A DNA stretch of 58,182 nt, taken from contig CAKROE010000008.1 in assembly GCA_934371915.1 (NCBI GenBank), forward strand, positions 1 through 58,182. Direction: 5' to 3'. Positions within the stretch are counted from its first letter, which is position 1. Every line of letters begins with the position of its first letter. Below the pieces are notes generated by a model. The model was given only the letters and a program-made list of their open reading frames with translations, ran no database searches and was not told the DNA's origin. Shown piece by piece: positions 37,341-46,771 of the stretch. This DNA is from an uncultured Blautia sp. GTDB lineage: Bacteria > Bacillota > Clostridia > Lachnospirales > Lachnospiraceae. The translations under genes and the position numbers were made by a program.

Positions 37341-37403
37341 TGAAATGATGTTCTATGAAAATATTACGAATAAGGTATAATAGATAAAGGAGGTGCTTTA
37401 CCT

Positions 37404-37538
37404 ATGAAAATGACATTTCAGCCAAAGAAAAGATCCAGAGCTAAAGTTCATGGATTCAGAGCTCGTATGAGCACAAAGGGTGGCCGTAAAGTATTAGCTG
37501 CCAGAAGATTAAAAGGAAGAAAACAGTTATCAGCCTAA
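37404..37538 (+). CDS. rpmH: 50S ribosomal protein L34
   Basis: L34 is a small, very basic component of the large subunit. The 44-aa frame begins [18 protein letters not shown], contains [17 protein letters not shown], and ends GRKQLSA, which is the L34 family along its whole length. AAAGGAGG lies 9 nt before the ATG. It is the first gene of the rpmH-rnpA-yidD-yidC-khpB cluster conserved next to origins. Confidence 0.97.
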   Translation: MKMTFQPKKRSRAKVHGFRARMSTKGGRKVLAARRLKGRKQLSA

Positions 37539-37543
37539 GATAT

Positions 37544-37565
37544 AAGACCGCAGTTATGTGGTCTT
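37544..37565 (+). terminator. Hairpin between rpmH and rnpA
   Basis: AAGACC/GGTCTT stem with partial inner pairing, followed by TTTTCTTCT. It may partly terminate rpmH transcripts, which would explain the greater need for L34 than RnpA. A TATAAT at 37572-37577 could give rnpA its own start. Confidence 0.6.
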
Positions 37566-37594
37566 TTCTTCTATAATAAAAGAAAGGGGATTCG

Positions 37595-37957
37595 ATGAAA
37601 TACTCAGAGTCCTTAAAGAAAAACAGAGATTTTCAACAGGTTTACAAGCGTGGAACATCGAAAGCAAATCGGTATCTGGTGATGTACGTGCTGCCAAATC
37701 AGCACATGAAGAATCGTCTGGGAATATCAGTAAGTAAAAAAGTAGGGAATAGTGTGGTCCGCCACAGAATCACCAGACTGGTAAGGGAAAGCTATCGTTT
37801 AAATGAATCTTTATTTAAAAAGAATCTTGATATTGTAGTGATAGCCAGAAACTCCGCAAATGGTACCAACTATCATGAGATAGAGAAAGCATTTATGGAT
37901 CTGGCGAGGAAGCATGGAATCGCAGGAGATGATGTAAATGAAGAAACTTCTTATTAA
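37595..37957 (+). CDS. rnpA: Ribonuclease P protein component
   Basis: RnpA is the protein cofactor of RNase P, which trims tRNA 5' ends. The 120-aa basic protein shows the family order: [15 protein letters not shown], then [26 protein letters not shown] (the RNR-type RNA-binding motif) and [16 protein letters not shown] precedes the ATG. Its end overlaps yidD by 20 bp. Confidence 0.95.
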   Translation: MKYSESLKKNRDFQQVYKRGTSKANRYLVMYVLPNQHMKNRLGISVSKKVGNSVVRHRITRLVRESYRLNESLFKKNLDIVVIARNSANGTNYHEIEKAFMDLARKHGIAGDDVNEETSY

Positions 37958-38147
37958 ATTGATACGTCTCTATCAGAAATATATATCACCGATGAAGAGA
38001 ACAAAGTGTCCTTATATTCCCACCTGTTCTCAATATGGTTTGGAAGCAATCGAAAAATATGGTGCGTTTAAGGGAGGGTTACTTGCAGTATGGAGAATAT
38101 TACGTTGTAATCCTTTTTCTCATGGAGGATATGATCCCGTACCATAA
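37938..38147 (+). CDS. yidD: Membrane protein insertion efficiency factor YidD
   Basis: YidD helps the YidC/Sec insertion pathway at the inner face of the membrane. The 69-aa protein has [28 protein letters not shown] and [22 protein letters not shown], which is the whole family pattern including the three conserved cysteines. It overlaps rnpA and precedes yidC, the standard order. Confidence 0.95.
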   Translation: MKKLLIKLIRLYQKYISPMKRTKCPYIPTCSQYGLEAIEKYGAFKGGLLAVWRILRCNPFSHGGYDPVP

Positions 38148-38217
38148 GTTTAAATGGAGCAGAAGCTGTCCGCTTGGACGGTATACTTCATAAGACAATC
38201 CAGGAGGAACTAGAAAA

Positions 38218-39489
38218 TTGGAAAGTATGATTTTGGCTACTAAGAGTGGTACCCCGATCATTGGTCAGATCGCAGTCGTGATGGGATGGATCATGAATGC
38301 AATCTACAAGGTTCTGGATGCAGTTGGAATTCAGAACATCGGTCTTTGTATTATTATTTTCAGTATCCTGATTTACCTTTGTATGACTCCTCTGCAGATC
38401 AAACAGCAGAAATTCTCCAAGCTGAGTGCGATCATGCAGCCTGAGATCCAGAAGATCCAGAAGAAATACCAGGGTAAAAAAGATCAGGATTCCATGATGA
38501 AGATGCAGGAAGAACAGAAGGCAGTTTACGACAAGTATGGCGTATCTGCGACAGGAAGCTGTGTTCAGCTGGCAATCCAGATGCCGATCCTGTTTGCCCT
38601 GTATCAGGTAATCCAGAACATTCCGGCTTATGTTGGAAGTGTATACAATGTATTTAACGGTGTCTGCACAAAAATCCTTGCAGTAGACGGATTTACAGAT
38701 ATCATCAACAACTTTATCACAGATAACAAGATGACACGAGTAAGACAGGTTACGGAAAATGCAGATTCTATCGTAGATTTCCTGTATGCTCTGTCTCCGT
38801 CCCAGTGGGAATCCTTACAGAATATCAGCCAGTTCTCCGGATTTTCTGATCAGATCGGCAAAACTGCTTCTGAAATTCAGAAGATGCAGACGTTTGGTGT
38901 ACTGAATATTGCGGATCAGCCACTGAGCTATATAAAGACAGGATCTCTGATCCTTATCATTGCAGCGCTTGCAATTCCGCTTTTATCATGGGTAACTCAG
39001 ATGCTCAACTTAAAGCTTATGCCACAGGCAGCAACGCAGAACGGAAACAATGACAACAACGCCATGGCAAGCTCCATGAAGACGATGAACACAGTTATGC
39101 CGCTGATGTCCGCATTCTTCTGTTTCACATTCCCGGTAGGTCTTGGTATTTACTGGATTGCCAGTGCAATCGTAAGAAGTATCCAGCAGCTTCTGATCAA
39201 TCGTCATCTGGATAAGATGAACATTGATGATCTGGTAAATGAAAATATGAGAAAGATGGAAGCCAAGAGAGCAAAAGAGGGACTTCCGCCTCAGAAGATT
39301 ACCAATCAGGCTCATCAGAGCGTCAGAAACATCAACAAGATCGATAAAGGCATGAGCGGTACTGACGAAAACAGCCGTGCAAAGAAGGTTGAAGAAGCTT
39401 ACGAAAATGCATCACATGCAAAAGCAGGAAGCATCACATCCAAAGCAAACATGGTCAGAGATTTTGAAGCACGGAATAAGAAGAAATAA
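38218..39489 (+). CDS. yidC: Membrane protein insertase YidC/Oxa1
   Basis: YidC inserts and folds membrane proteins with or without Sec. The 423-aa product has a first membrane segment (about 15-40), the hydrophilic insertion groove region starting IIFSILIYLCMTPLQIKQQKFSKLS (with the conserved groove Arg/Lys area), a central extended loop of about 100 residues that is longer than in Bacillus SpoIIIJ, and further membrane segments near 250-270 and 300-325. The start is TTG: AGGAGG is 10 nt away, whereas the next ATG is too far. There is no lipobox, unlike many Gram-positive homologues. A basic tail may bind ribosomes. Confidence 0.94.
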   Translation: MESMILATKSGTPIIGQIAVVMGWIMNAIYKVLDAVGIQNIGLCIIIFSILIYLCMTPLQIKQQKFSKLSAIMQPEIQKIQKKYQGKKDQDSMMKMQEEQKAVYDKYGVSATGSCVQLAIQMPILFALYQVIQNIPAYVGSVYNVFNGVCTKILAVDGFTDIINNFITDNKMTRVRQVTENADSIVDFLYALSPSQWESLQNISQFSGFSDQIGKTASEIQKMQTFGVLNIADQPLSYIKTGSLILIIAALAIPLLSWVTQMLNLKLMPQAATQNGNNDNNAMASSMKTMNTVMPLMSAFFCFTFPVGLGIYWIASAIVRSIQQLLINRHLDKMNIDDLVNENMRKMEAKRAKEGLPPQKITNQAHQSVRNINKIDKGMSGTDENSRAKKVEEAYENASHAKAGSITSKANMVRDFEARNKKK

Positions 39490-39522
39490 GTAAGAAACAG
39501 GAAAGGAAGGCGGGGTTTTATC

Positions 39523-40467
39523 ATGAGCGAATATATGCAGTTCTCAGCAAAAACCAAAAATGAGGCAATTACCAAAGCATGTATTGAACTGGGTGTATCC
39601 AGCGATCAGCTTGATATTCAGGTAGTGAGTGAAGGCAGCTCCGGATTTTTCGGAATCGGAAGCAAACCGGCGATCATCAAAGCTCGCAAAGTAGAAGAAA
39701 GTTCTGAAGAAAAAGAAATCGAAAAAATCGTGGATTCTGTTAAAATCGATGCTTTTAAAGAAGAAACTGCGAAAGAAGTACAGAAACCAGCAGTGAAGTC
39801 TGTTTCCAAAACACCGGAAACCAAAAAAGAATCCGGTACAGAAAAGGCAAAAGAAGAAAGACAGCCAAAACCGGCTAAGGAAAAACAGTTCAAAGAAAAA
39901 GTTTCCAGAGAGAAACCAGTCAGAGAACAGAAGGAAAAACCTGCAAAAGAAAAACCGGTCAGAGCTGCAAAGGCAATAGAGATCATTACAGATCCGGAAG
40001 AAATCAAAGACATCGAGGAGAGAGCACTTGTATTCCTGAAAGATGTATTTGCTTCCATGGATCTCGGAGAAGTAACGATCACTTCCAAATACAACACAAC
40101 AGACGGCTGTCTGGAAGTTGATTTCGAAGGTGAAGATATGGGCATCCTCATCGGTAAGAGAGGACAGACACTGGATTCCCTCCAGTATCTGACAAGCCTT
40201 GTAGTAAACAAAGGAAAATCCGATTACATCCGCGTAAAACTGGATACCGAAGATTACAGAAGACGCCGTAAAGAAACACTTGAAAATCTGGCAAGAGGAA
40301 TTGCCTACAAAGTCAAAAAGACAAGAAAACCGGTAGTACTTGAGCCGATGAATCCTTATGAAAGAAGAATCATCCACTCAGCACTTCAGGGAAACAAATT
40401 TGTTGAGACAGTCAGTGAGGGTGAAGAACCTTACCGTCACGTAGTTGTAAAATTAAAAAGATACTAA
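39523..40467 (+). CDS. khpB: KhpB/Jag RNA-binding protein
   Basis: KhpB (Jag/EloR) binds RNA, often with KhpA, and affects cell elongation and division in streptococci. The 314-aa protein has a Jag-N domain (1-52, MQFSAKTKNEAITKACIELG, SGFFGIGSKPA), a long Lys/Glu-rich disordered linker (about 60-150), a KH domain (GEDMGILIGKRGQTLDSLQYL) and an R3H domain (MNPYERRIIHSALQ, preceding EEPYRHVVV). It follows yidC by 33 bp, the standard context. Confidence 0.95.
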   Translation: MSEYMQFSAKTKNEAITKACIELGVSSDQLDIQVVSEGSSGFFGIGSKPAIIKARKVEESSEEKEIEKIVDSVKIDAFKEETAKEVQKPAVKSVSKTPETKKESGTEKAKEERQPKPAKEKQFKEKVSREKPVREQKEKPAKEKPVRAAKAIEIITDPEEIKDIEERALVFLKDVFASMDLGEVTITSKYNTTDGCLEVDFEGEDMGILIGKRGQTLDSLQYLTSLVVNKGKSDYIRVKLDTEDYRRRRKETLENLARGIAYKVKKTRKPVVLEPMNPYERRIIHSALQGNKFVETVSEGEEPYRHVVVKLKRY

Positions 40468-40479
40468 TATGTGATTTTT

Positions 40480-40553
40480 AAAAGATGTTATTCTAGGTGA
40501 AAGCGTGAATAACACGTGCTTGACGTGTGCTTTTTACCCTGAATAACATCTTT
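40480..40553 (+). other. Long branched hairpin between khpB and mnmE
   Basis: A perfect 13-bp outer stem (40481-40493 with 40541-40553) encloses a second stem (AGGTGAAAGC against GCTTTTTACCCT, imperfect) and an inner hairpin ACACGT/ACGTGT (40512-40517 with 40523-40528). It is followed by TCTTTCTTTTTC. It may be a terminator for the khpB transcript or a regulatory leader of mnmE, whose ribosome site follows at once. Confidence 0.65.
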
Positions 40554-40570
40554 CTTTTTCAGGAGGAAAT

Positions 40571-41944
40571 ATGGACGCTACAATTGCAGCAATTTCTACA
40601 GCGATGAGTGCTTCAGGTATCGGCATCGTCCGCATCAGCGGAGAAAAAGCAATGGATGTGATTGCGAACATTTACCGTTCCAAAAACGGCAAAAAAGATA
40701 TCCGTGAAGTAGGAAGCCATACGATACATTATGGTTTTATCTATGATGGAGAAGAAGTTGTAGATGAAGTATTAGTTATGATCATGAAAGGACCTCACAC
40801 ATATACAGGTGAGGACACTGTTGAAATAGATTGTCATGGCGGCGTATATGCCATGAAGAGGGTTCTCGAGACGGTACTGAAAAACGGTGCCATCATCGCA
40901 GAACCGGGAGAATTTACAAAAAGAGCATTCTTAAACGGAAGGCTGGATCTTTCACAGGCAGAGGCAGTCATGGATGTTATTCAGGCCAAAAACTCAATGG
41001 CACTGAAAAGCTCTGTCGAGCAATTAAAGGGTTCTGTTCAGAAAGCAATCCGTGAGATCCGTGCAAGGCTGCTGCATCAGATTGCTTATATTGAGACAGC
41101 ACTTGACGATCCGGAGCATTTTGACCTTACCGGGTATCCACAGGAACTACTTGAAATTGTGGAAAAAGAGAGTGAAAATATAAGTGATCTGTTGAAAACT
41201 GCCGACGACGGAAGAATGATTCAGGAAGGAATCAAGACGGTCATCCTCGGAAAACCGAATGCAGGAAAATCTTCTCTGCTTAACTTTCTGGTAGGGGAAG
41301 ACCGTGCAATTGTTACAGAAATCGCGGGAACGACAAGAGATATTCTTGAAGAATATATATCACTGAACGGTATTACACTTCGGATGATCGATACCGCAGG
41401 TATCCGTGAGACGGAAGATATTGTAGAAAAGATCGGTGTCGGAAAGGCAAAACAGATGGCAGAAGATGCGGATCTGATTCTTTATGTGGTGGATTCTTCA
41501 CTTCCGCTGGATGAGAATGACAGAGAAATCATGGAACTTCTTTTCGGGCGAAAGAGCATCGTCATCTATAACAAGACTGATCTGGAAGCCGCAGTGAGCA
41601 TTGAAGAATTAAAAGAAAAAACAGGAAGCCCGGTCATTCCGGTATCTGTTGTGGAAGAAACAGGACTCAGACAGCTTGAAGATGAGATCAGGCGCATGTT
41701 TTTCCATGGAGAACTTTCTTTTAATGATGAGGTATATATCACAAATGCCCGTCATAAAGCAGCACTTGAAGAGGCGAAAGAAAGTCTGAGGCTGGTAAAA
41801 GAAAGCATCAACACGGGAATGGCAGAAGACTTTTTCTCCATAGATCTGATGAGTGCATACGAAAGTCTCGGACGCATCGTAGGGGAATCTGTGGGTGAAG
41901 ATCTTGTAAATGAAATATTCAGTAAATTCTGTGTAGGAAAATAA
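40571..41944 (+). CDS. mnmE: tRNA uridine-5-carboxymethylaminomethyl(34) synthesis GTPase MnmE
   Basis: MnmE with MnmG modifies U34 in the wobble position of several tRNAs. The 457-aa protein has an N-terminal folate-binding domain (SGIGIVRISGEKA, GPHTYTGEDTVEIDCHGG), a helical domain with the inserted G domain (G1 GKPNAGKSS, G2 TTRD, G3 DTAGIRET, G4 NKTD) and the C-terminal FCVGK, whose Cys is the conserved C-x-G-K end. AGGAGG precedes the ATG. The pair mnmE-mnmG and then rsmG is usual beside origins. Confidence 0.97.
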   Translation: MDATIAAISTAMSASGIGIVRISGEKAMDVIANIYRSKNGKKDIREVGSHTIHYGFIYDGEEVVDEVLVMIMKGPHTYTGEDTVEIDCHGGVYAMKRVLETVLKNGAIIAEPGEFTKRAFLNGRLDLSQAEAVMDVIQAKNSMALKSSVEQLKGSVQKAIREIRARLLHQIAYIETALDDPEHFDLTGYPQELLEIVEKESENISDLLKTADDGRMIQEGIKTVILGKPNAGKSSLLNFLVGEDRAIVTEIAGTTRDILEEYISLNGITLRMIDTAGIRETEDIVEKIGVGKAKQMAEDADLILYVVDSSLPLDENDREIMELLFGRKSIVIYNKTDLEAAVSIEELKEKTGSPVIPVSVVEETGLRQLEDEIRRMFFHGELSFNDEVYITNARHKAALEEAKESLRLVKESINTGMAEDFFSIDLMSAYESLGRIVGESVGEDLVNEIFSKFCVGK

Positions 41945-41994
41945 TAATCTGTAAGTATCATTATATGTAGATATAGTAAGAAGGGAAGATAATA

Positions 41995-43884
41995 ATGGAG
42001 AATAAAACACTGGAAAAAACCTGTGATATTGTGGTTGTCGGTGCCGGTCATGCCGGATGCGAAGCCGCACTTGCAGGCGCACGTCTGGGACTTGATACTG
42101 TGATGTTTACAGTAAGCGTAGACAGTATTGCACTGATGCCATGTAACCCAAACGTAGGCGGAAGTTCCAAGGGACATCTGGTAAAAGAGCTGGATGCCCT
42201 CGGTGGAGAAATGGGCAAAAATATTGACAAGACATTTATTCAGTCAAAAATGTTGAACAAGTCTAAAGGTCCTGCCGTGCATTCCTTAAGAGCGCAGGCA
42301 GATAAACAGGCATACAGTACAGAGATGCGAAAAACTCTGGAAAATCAGGAAAATCTGACGATCAAACAGGGAGAAGTTACAGAACTTCTCGTTGAAGACG
42401 GAAAGATCACCGGTGTAAAACTGTATTCCGGAGCTATTTATCACTGTCAGGCAGTTGTACTCTGTACAGGAACATATCTGAAAGCAAGATGTATCTACGG
42501 AGATGTCAGCAATTATACTGGGCCGAATGGTCTGCAGGCAGCCAATTATCTGACCGATTCCCTGAAATCTCTCGGAATCGAAATGTTCCGTTTCAAGACA
42601 GGAACACCGGCGCGAATTGCCGGAAATACCATCGACTATTCCAAGATGGAAGAACAGTTTGGTGATGAAAGAGTTGTGCCGTTTTCCTTTTCTACGGATC
42701 CGGAGTCGGTACAGATTCCGCAGAAATCATGCTGGCTGACATATACAAATGAAAAAACACATGAGATCATCCGTAACAATCTGGACCGTTCCCCGTTATA
42801 TTCCGGAATGATCGAGGGAACCGGACCGAGATACTGCCCGTCCATCGAGGATAAAGTCGTTCGTTTTGCGGATAAAAACCGCCACCAGGTATTTATCGAA
42901 CCGGAAGGGCTTTATACGAATGAAATGTATATAGGCGGAATGTCCAGTTCTCTTCCGGAGGATGTTCAGGATGCTATGTATCATTCTGTTCCGGGCCTTG
43001 AGCATGCAAAAATCGTAAAAAATGCCTATGCAATCGAATATGACTGCATCAATCCGCGTCAGCTTTATCCGACACTGGAGTTTAAGAAGATCAAAGGTCT
43101 GTTCAGCGGCGGACAGTTTAACGGAAGTTCAGGATATGAGGAAGCTGCTGCACAGGGTCTGATTGCCGGAATCAATGCAGCAATGGAAATCAAAGGTCAG
43201 GAGCAGCTTGTACTGGATCGTTCCGAGGCTTATATCGGCGTACTGATTGATGATCTTGTAACAAAAGAAAATCATGAGCCGTACCGAATGATGACCAGCC
43301 GTGCGGAATATCGTCTGCTTCTGAGACAGGATAATGCAGATCTTCGTCTTCGTAAGAAAGGTTATCAGGCAGGGTTGATCGACGAGGAAACTTATCAGGC
43401 AGTTCTTCGAAAAGAAGAAGCCATCCAGAAAGAAATTGACAGAACTGAACATACAACAATCGGCGGAACACCACAGGTGCAGAAACTTCTGGAAGAAAAG
43501 GGCAGCACACTTCTGAAATCCGGTACAACGATCGCCGAGCTGATCCGCAGACCGGAACTCAATTATGAAGATCTGGCACCGATCGATCCGGAAAGACCGG
43601 AGCTTCCATGGGATGTGAAGCAGCAGGTGGAGATCAACCTGAAATATGAAGGCTATATCAAACGCCAGCTCAAACAGGTAGAACAGTTTAAGAAACTGGA
43701 AGCAAAGAAAATTCCGGAAGATCTTGATTGCGAAAAAGTCGGAAGTCTGCGTATCGAAGCGAGACAGAAACTGGAAGCATACCGTCCGATTTCTATTGGA
43801 CAGGCATCCCGTATTTCCGGTGTATCACCGGCAGATATTTCTGTACTTCTGGTATATCTTGAACAGTACAGAAGAAATTCCTGA
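41995..43884 (+). CDS. mnmG: tRNA uridine-5-carboxymethylaminomethyl(34) synthesis enzyme MnmG
   Basis: MnmG (GidA) is the FAD/NADH partner of MnmE. The 629-aa product has the dinucleotide-binding [19 protein letters not shown] near the N-terminus, the family signature [33 protein letters not shown], and the C-terminal helical domain ending with [20 protein letters not shown]. Normal length. Confidence 0.97.
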   Translation: MENKTLEKTCDIVVVGAGHAGCEAALAGARLGLDTVMFTVSVDSIALMPCNPNVGGSSKGHLVKELDALGGEMGKNIDKTFIQSKMLNKSKGPAVHSLRAQADKQAYSTEMRKTLENQENLTIKQGEVTELLVEDGKITGVKLYSGAIYHCQAVVLCTGTYLKARCIYGDVSNYTGPNGLQAANYLTDSLKSLGIEMFRFKTGTPARIAGNTIDYSKMEEQFGDERVVPFSFSTDPESVQIPQKSCWLTYTNEKTHEIIRNNLDRSPLYSGMIEGTGPRYCPSIEDKVVRFADKNRHQVFIEPEGLYTNEMYIGGMSSSLPEDVQDAMYHSVPGLEHAKIVKNAYAIEYDCINPRQLYPTLEFKKIKGLFSGGQFNGSSGYEEAAAQGLIAGINAAMEIKGQEQLVLDRSEAYIGVLIDDLVTKENHEPYRMMTSRAEYRLLLRQDNADLRLRKKGYQAGLIDEETYQAVLRKEEAIQKEIDRTEHTTIGGTPQVQKLLEEKGSTLLKSGTTIAELIRRPELNYEDLAPIDPERPELPWDVKQQVEINLKYEGYIKRQLKQVEQFKKLEAKKIPEDLDCEKVGSLRIEARQKLEAYRPISIGQASRISGVSPADISVLLVYLEQYRRNS

Positions 43885-43904
43885 GAAAGAGGAGGAAAAA
43901 AATA

Positions 43905-44627
43905 TTGGTTTATGATCTGAAGGTACTCGAACAGGGATGTGAGGAACTTGGCATTACCTTGAATGAGGTGCAGAAACAGCAGTTTATTACATTTTATGAA
44001 TATCTGGTTGAAAAAAACAAAGTCATGAATCTGACCGGAATCACAGAATTTCAGGAAGTGCTGGTAAAGCACTTTCTGGACAGCCTTGCATGTGTGAAGG
44101 CCGTAGATATGAACAAAATAAACAGGATTATGGATATCGGTACAGGAGCCGGTTTCCCGGGTGTTCCGCTCAAGATCGCATTTCCGCATCTGGAAGCATG
44201 TCTTCTGGATTCACTGAAAAAACGTGTAAATTTTCTTGAGGAAACATTTGCACTCTTAAAGCTTGAAGACATCACGGCAATCCATGGTCGTGCGGAAGAA
44301 TTTGCAAAAAACAAGGTGTATCGTGAACAGTATGATCTGTGCGTATCCAGAGCCGTTTCCAATCTGGCAACGCTGTCAGAGTATTGTCTTCCTTATGTAA
44401 AGGTCGGCGGTCATTTCATTTCCTATAAATCCGGCACGGTGCAGGAAGAACTGCAGCAGGCAGAAAAGGCAGTAAAAATCCTCGGTGGTAAAATCCAGGA
44501 TGTGGTTTATTTTAACCTTCCTGATTCCGAGATCCAGCGTTCTCTCGTCGTGATCGAGAAGATAAAAACAACACCGGGACGCTATCCGCGCAAGGCAGGA
44601 ATACCGTTAAAAGAGCCACTTGCGTAG
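43905..44627 (+). CDS. rsmG: 16S rRNA (guanine(527)-N(7))-methyltransferase
   Basis: RsmG (GidB) methylates G527 of 16S RNA; loss gives low-level streptomycin resistance in other species. The 240-aa protein has KVMNLTGITE, motif I DIGTGAGFPGVPLKIAFP, and VSRAVSNLATLSEYCLP. The start is TTG with AGGAGG 9 nt upstream. In B. subtilis rsmG is followed by noc-soj-spo0J; here no parA or parB follows. Confidence 0.96.
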   Translation: MVYDLKVLEQGCEELGITLNEVQKQQFITFYEYLVEKNKVMNLTGITEFQEVLVKHFLDSLACVKAVDMNKINRIMDIGTGAGFPGVPLKIAFPHLEACLLDSLKKRVNFLEETFALLKLEDITAIHGRAEEFAKNKVYREQYDLCVSRAVSNLATLSEYCLPYVKVGGHFISYKSGTVQEELQQAEKAVKILGGKIQDVVYFNLPDSEIQRSLVVIEKIKTTPGRYPRKAGIPLKEPLA

Positions 44628-44708
44628 GGTAAAATCAGCAATATTTATTTTCACAAAATCATCACAGATTTATCCTATTTTTATCACAACTTTCTCATAG
44701 AATATTCC

Positions 44709-44786
44709 AAGAGCAGACATAAGATCTGGCTCTTAAATGGAAGATGCTTCCAGGTACCCCCTATCTCTGTTTCACCTGGAGGTGTC
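44709..44786 (+). promoter_or_regulatory. Possible transcription attenuator ahead of the ABC operon
   Basis: Three hairpins lie in the 220-bp gap. A first, AAGAGC/GCTCTT (44709-44714 with 44729-44734). A second, TGGAAG/CTTCCA (44738-44743 with 44747-44752). A third, TCCAGGT/ACCTGGA (44749-44755 with 44774-44780), followed by GGTGTCTTTCTTTTTG. The second and third share TCCA and cannot form together, the arrangement of an antiterminator and terminator. Alternatively the third is simply the rsmG terminator. Confidence 0.55.
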
Positions 44787-44850
44787 TTTCTTTTTGTATA
44801 GAGACAGAAATAATAAAACAATTATGTCAATGAAAAAGGAGGAGAGAATT

Positions 44851-45897
44851 GTGATTGAAGTAAACAATCTGGTCAAACGTTATGGAGACCATACAGCAGT
44901 TGACCACCTTTCTTTTAAAATAGAGAAGGGCAAAATCTACGGCTTTCTGGGGCCAAACGGAGCTGGTAAATCTACGACGATGAACATGATTACCGGTTAT
45001 ATAGCATCTACGGAGGGAACGGTAACCATCGACGGTCATGATATACTGGACGAACCGGAGCAGGCAAAAAAATGTATCGGCTATCTGCCGGAAATGCCGC
45101 CTCTTTATTTCGATATGACAGTGCTGGAATATATGAATTTCGTCGCTGATCTCAAAAAAATCCCAAAAGATAAAAAGAAATCCATGGTTGCAGAAGTCAT
45201 GGAAATGGTAAAAATCACAGATATGAAAAATCGTCTGATCAAAAACCTGTCCAAAGGCTACAGACAAAGAGTCGGTCTTGCACAGGCAATTTTAGGTTAT
45301 CCTGAAGTGATCATTCTGGACGAACCTACCGTTGGTCTTGACCCGAAACAGATCATTGAAATTCGTGATCTGATAAAGAGTCTTAAGAAAAAACATACTG
45401 TAATTTTAAGTTCCCATATTCTTTCAGAGGTAAGTGCCGTCTGCGATTATGTACTGATCATTTCGCATGGAAAACTTGTTGCGAGTGATACACCGGAGAA
45501 CCTCGGAAAACTTGCAGAAGGATCTAATACCCTGAATCTGATCGTAAAAGGTGAGAAAGACAAGATCCGCACAGCGCTCGGACAGATCGAGGGTGTGAAG
45601 AATGTCACTGTAGCTTCTGCAAAAGAAGAATATGCATGGAATGTAACTGTTTCCATGAATGAGGACAGAGATGTCCGTGAAGAAGTCTTCTTCAAGATGG
45701 CAGATGCACACTGTCCGATTCTGGAAATGCAGTCTAAGAAAGTATCTCTGGAGGAAATCTTCCTTGAACTGACTGAAGATGATAAAAAATCAAAGACTTC
45801 AGAGAAAAAAATAGAAGTAAACAGTGCCGGGGAAGCTGAAAAAATTCTGGAAGCACAGAATGGAGAAACAGACAAAAAGGAGGGGGAAGATAAATGA
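44851..45897 (+). CDS. ABC transporter ATP-binding protein (GldA-like)
   Basis: The 348-aa ATPase has Walker A GPNGAGKST, signature LSKGYRQRVGLAQ and Walker B VIILDEPTVGLDP. The start is GTG with AAAGGAGG 9 nt before it; the longer frame back to 44737 runs through the hairpin region and lacks a site. A C-terminal extension of about 100 residues contains a regulatory beta-domain and a Lys/Glu tail. It heads an operon with a permease, a GldG-like protein and a DUF4340 protein, the arrangement of the Gld-type exporters that in non-gliding Firmicutes have unknown cargo. Its stop codon overlaps the permease start by 4 bp. Confidence 0.9.
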   Translation: MIEVNNLVKRYGDHTAVDHLSFKIEKGKIYGFLGPNGAGKSTTMNMITGYIASTEGTVTIDGHDILDEPEQAKKCIGYLPEMPPLYFDMTVLEYMNFVADLKKIPKDKKKSMVAEVMEMVKITDMKNRLIKNLSKGYRQRVGLAQAILGYPEVIILDEPTVGLDPKQIIEIRDLIKSLKKKHTVILSSHILSEVSAVCDYVLIISHGKLVASDTPENLGKLAEGSNTLNLIVKGEKDKIRTALGQIEGVKNVTVASAKEEYAWNVTVSMNEDRDVREEVFFKMADAHCPILEMQSKKVSLEEIFLELTEDDKKSKTSEKKIEVNSAGEAEKILEAQNGETDKKEGEDK

Positions 45898-46757
45898 TCG
45901 CAGTATATAAAAGAGAACTGAGAAGTTATCTTACATCCATGATCGGATATTTATTCATATTTTTTATTCTGCTTCTGACTGGTATTTATTTTTCCGCATA
46001 TCAGCTCGGAGCGGCATACCCACGTTTTGAATACACACTAAGTGCACTGACTTTTGTATTTCTGATCAGTGTACCGATCCTTACTATGAGAGTTCTTGCA
46101 GAAGAACGTAAACAGAAGACAGATCAGCTGCTCCTTACCGCACCGGTATCTGTAGAAAAAATCGTTCTCGGTAAATATTTTGCCCTGGTTACAATCTTTG
46201 CAATTCCGATGTTGATCATGTGCTTTTATCCATTACTTATGACAAAATTCGGCACCGTATCGCTGGGTGCAGCTTATACGGCAATTCTCGGATTTTTCCT
46301 TCTGGGCTGTGCAAACCTTGCAATCGGTGTGTTTATTTCATCCCTGACAGAAAGCCAGGTCATTGCGGCAGTGCTGACCTTTGTCATTCTGTTTGCTTTT
46401 TATATGATGAACGGAATTTCCTCTTTCTTCTCCGAAGGAGCACTTTCCACATGTATCACATTCGGTCTTTTGATTCTTGCGGCAGCAATCATAATCTACA
46501 CTATGATCAAAAACTTTCTGATCTCTGCAGTTGTCTGCGTGGTCGGAGAAATTGCACTTGTGATCGTTTATGTCGTGAATTCCAGCTTTTTCTCAGGCGG
46601 AATCCAGAAAGTACTGGACATTTTTAACCTGAGCAGTCATTTTGACAACTTTGCAAATGCAATTTTTGATGTCAAAGGAATTCTGTATTTCGTGTCTGTA
46701 ATCGCAGTATGCTTATTCCTGACCGTACAGTCGATTGCCAAGAGACGCTGGAATTAA
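45894..46757 (+). CDS. ABC-2 type permease (GldF-like)
   Basis: The 287-aa protein is the membrane partner of the preceding ATPase. It has about six hydrophobic helices, starting AVYKRELRSYLTSMIGYLFIFF, with the loop VRAEERKQKTDQLLLTAPVS (here RVLAEERKQKTDQLLLTAPV), a pattern typical of ABC-2/GldF coupling helices. The start overlaps the upstream stop (ATGA), and the end lies 14 bp before the GldG-like start. Confidence 0.9.
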   Translation: MIAVYKRELRSYLTSMIGYLFIFFILLLTGIYFSAYQLGAAYPRFEYTLSALTFVFLISVPILTMRVLAEERKQKTDQLLLTAPVSVEKIVLGKYFALVTIFAIPMLIMCFYPLLMTKFGTVSLGAAYTAILGFFLLGCANLAIGVFISSLTESQVIAAVLTFVILFAFYMMNGISSFFSEGALSTCITFGLLILAAAIIIYTMIKNFLISAVVCVVGEIALVIVYVVNSSFFSGGIQKVLDIFNLSSHFDNFANAIFDVKGILYFVSVIAVCLFLTVQSIAKRRWN

Positions 46758-46771
46758 GGAGGTGGGAGACA

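Noticed and set aside
39544..40377. Long antisense ORFs (277 and 197 aa) opposite khpB
   Set aside because: They arise from the Lys/Glu-biased codons of the real gene on the other strand.
44737..44850. N-terminal extension of the GldA-like ATPase
   Set aside because: The extra 38 codons run through a terminator-like hairpin and lack a ribosome site; the GTG at 44851 has AGGAGG and fits the family start.
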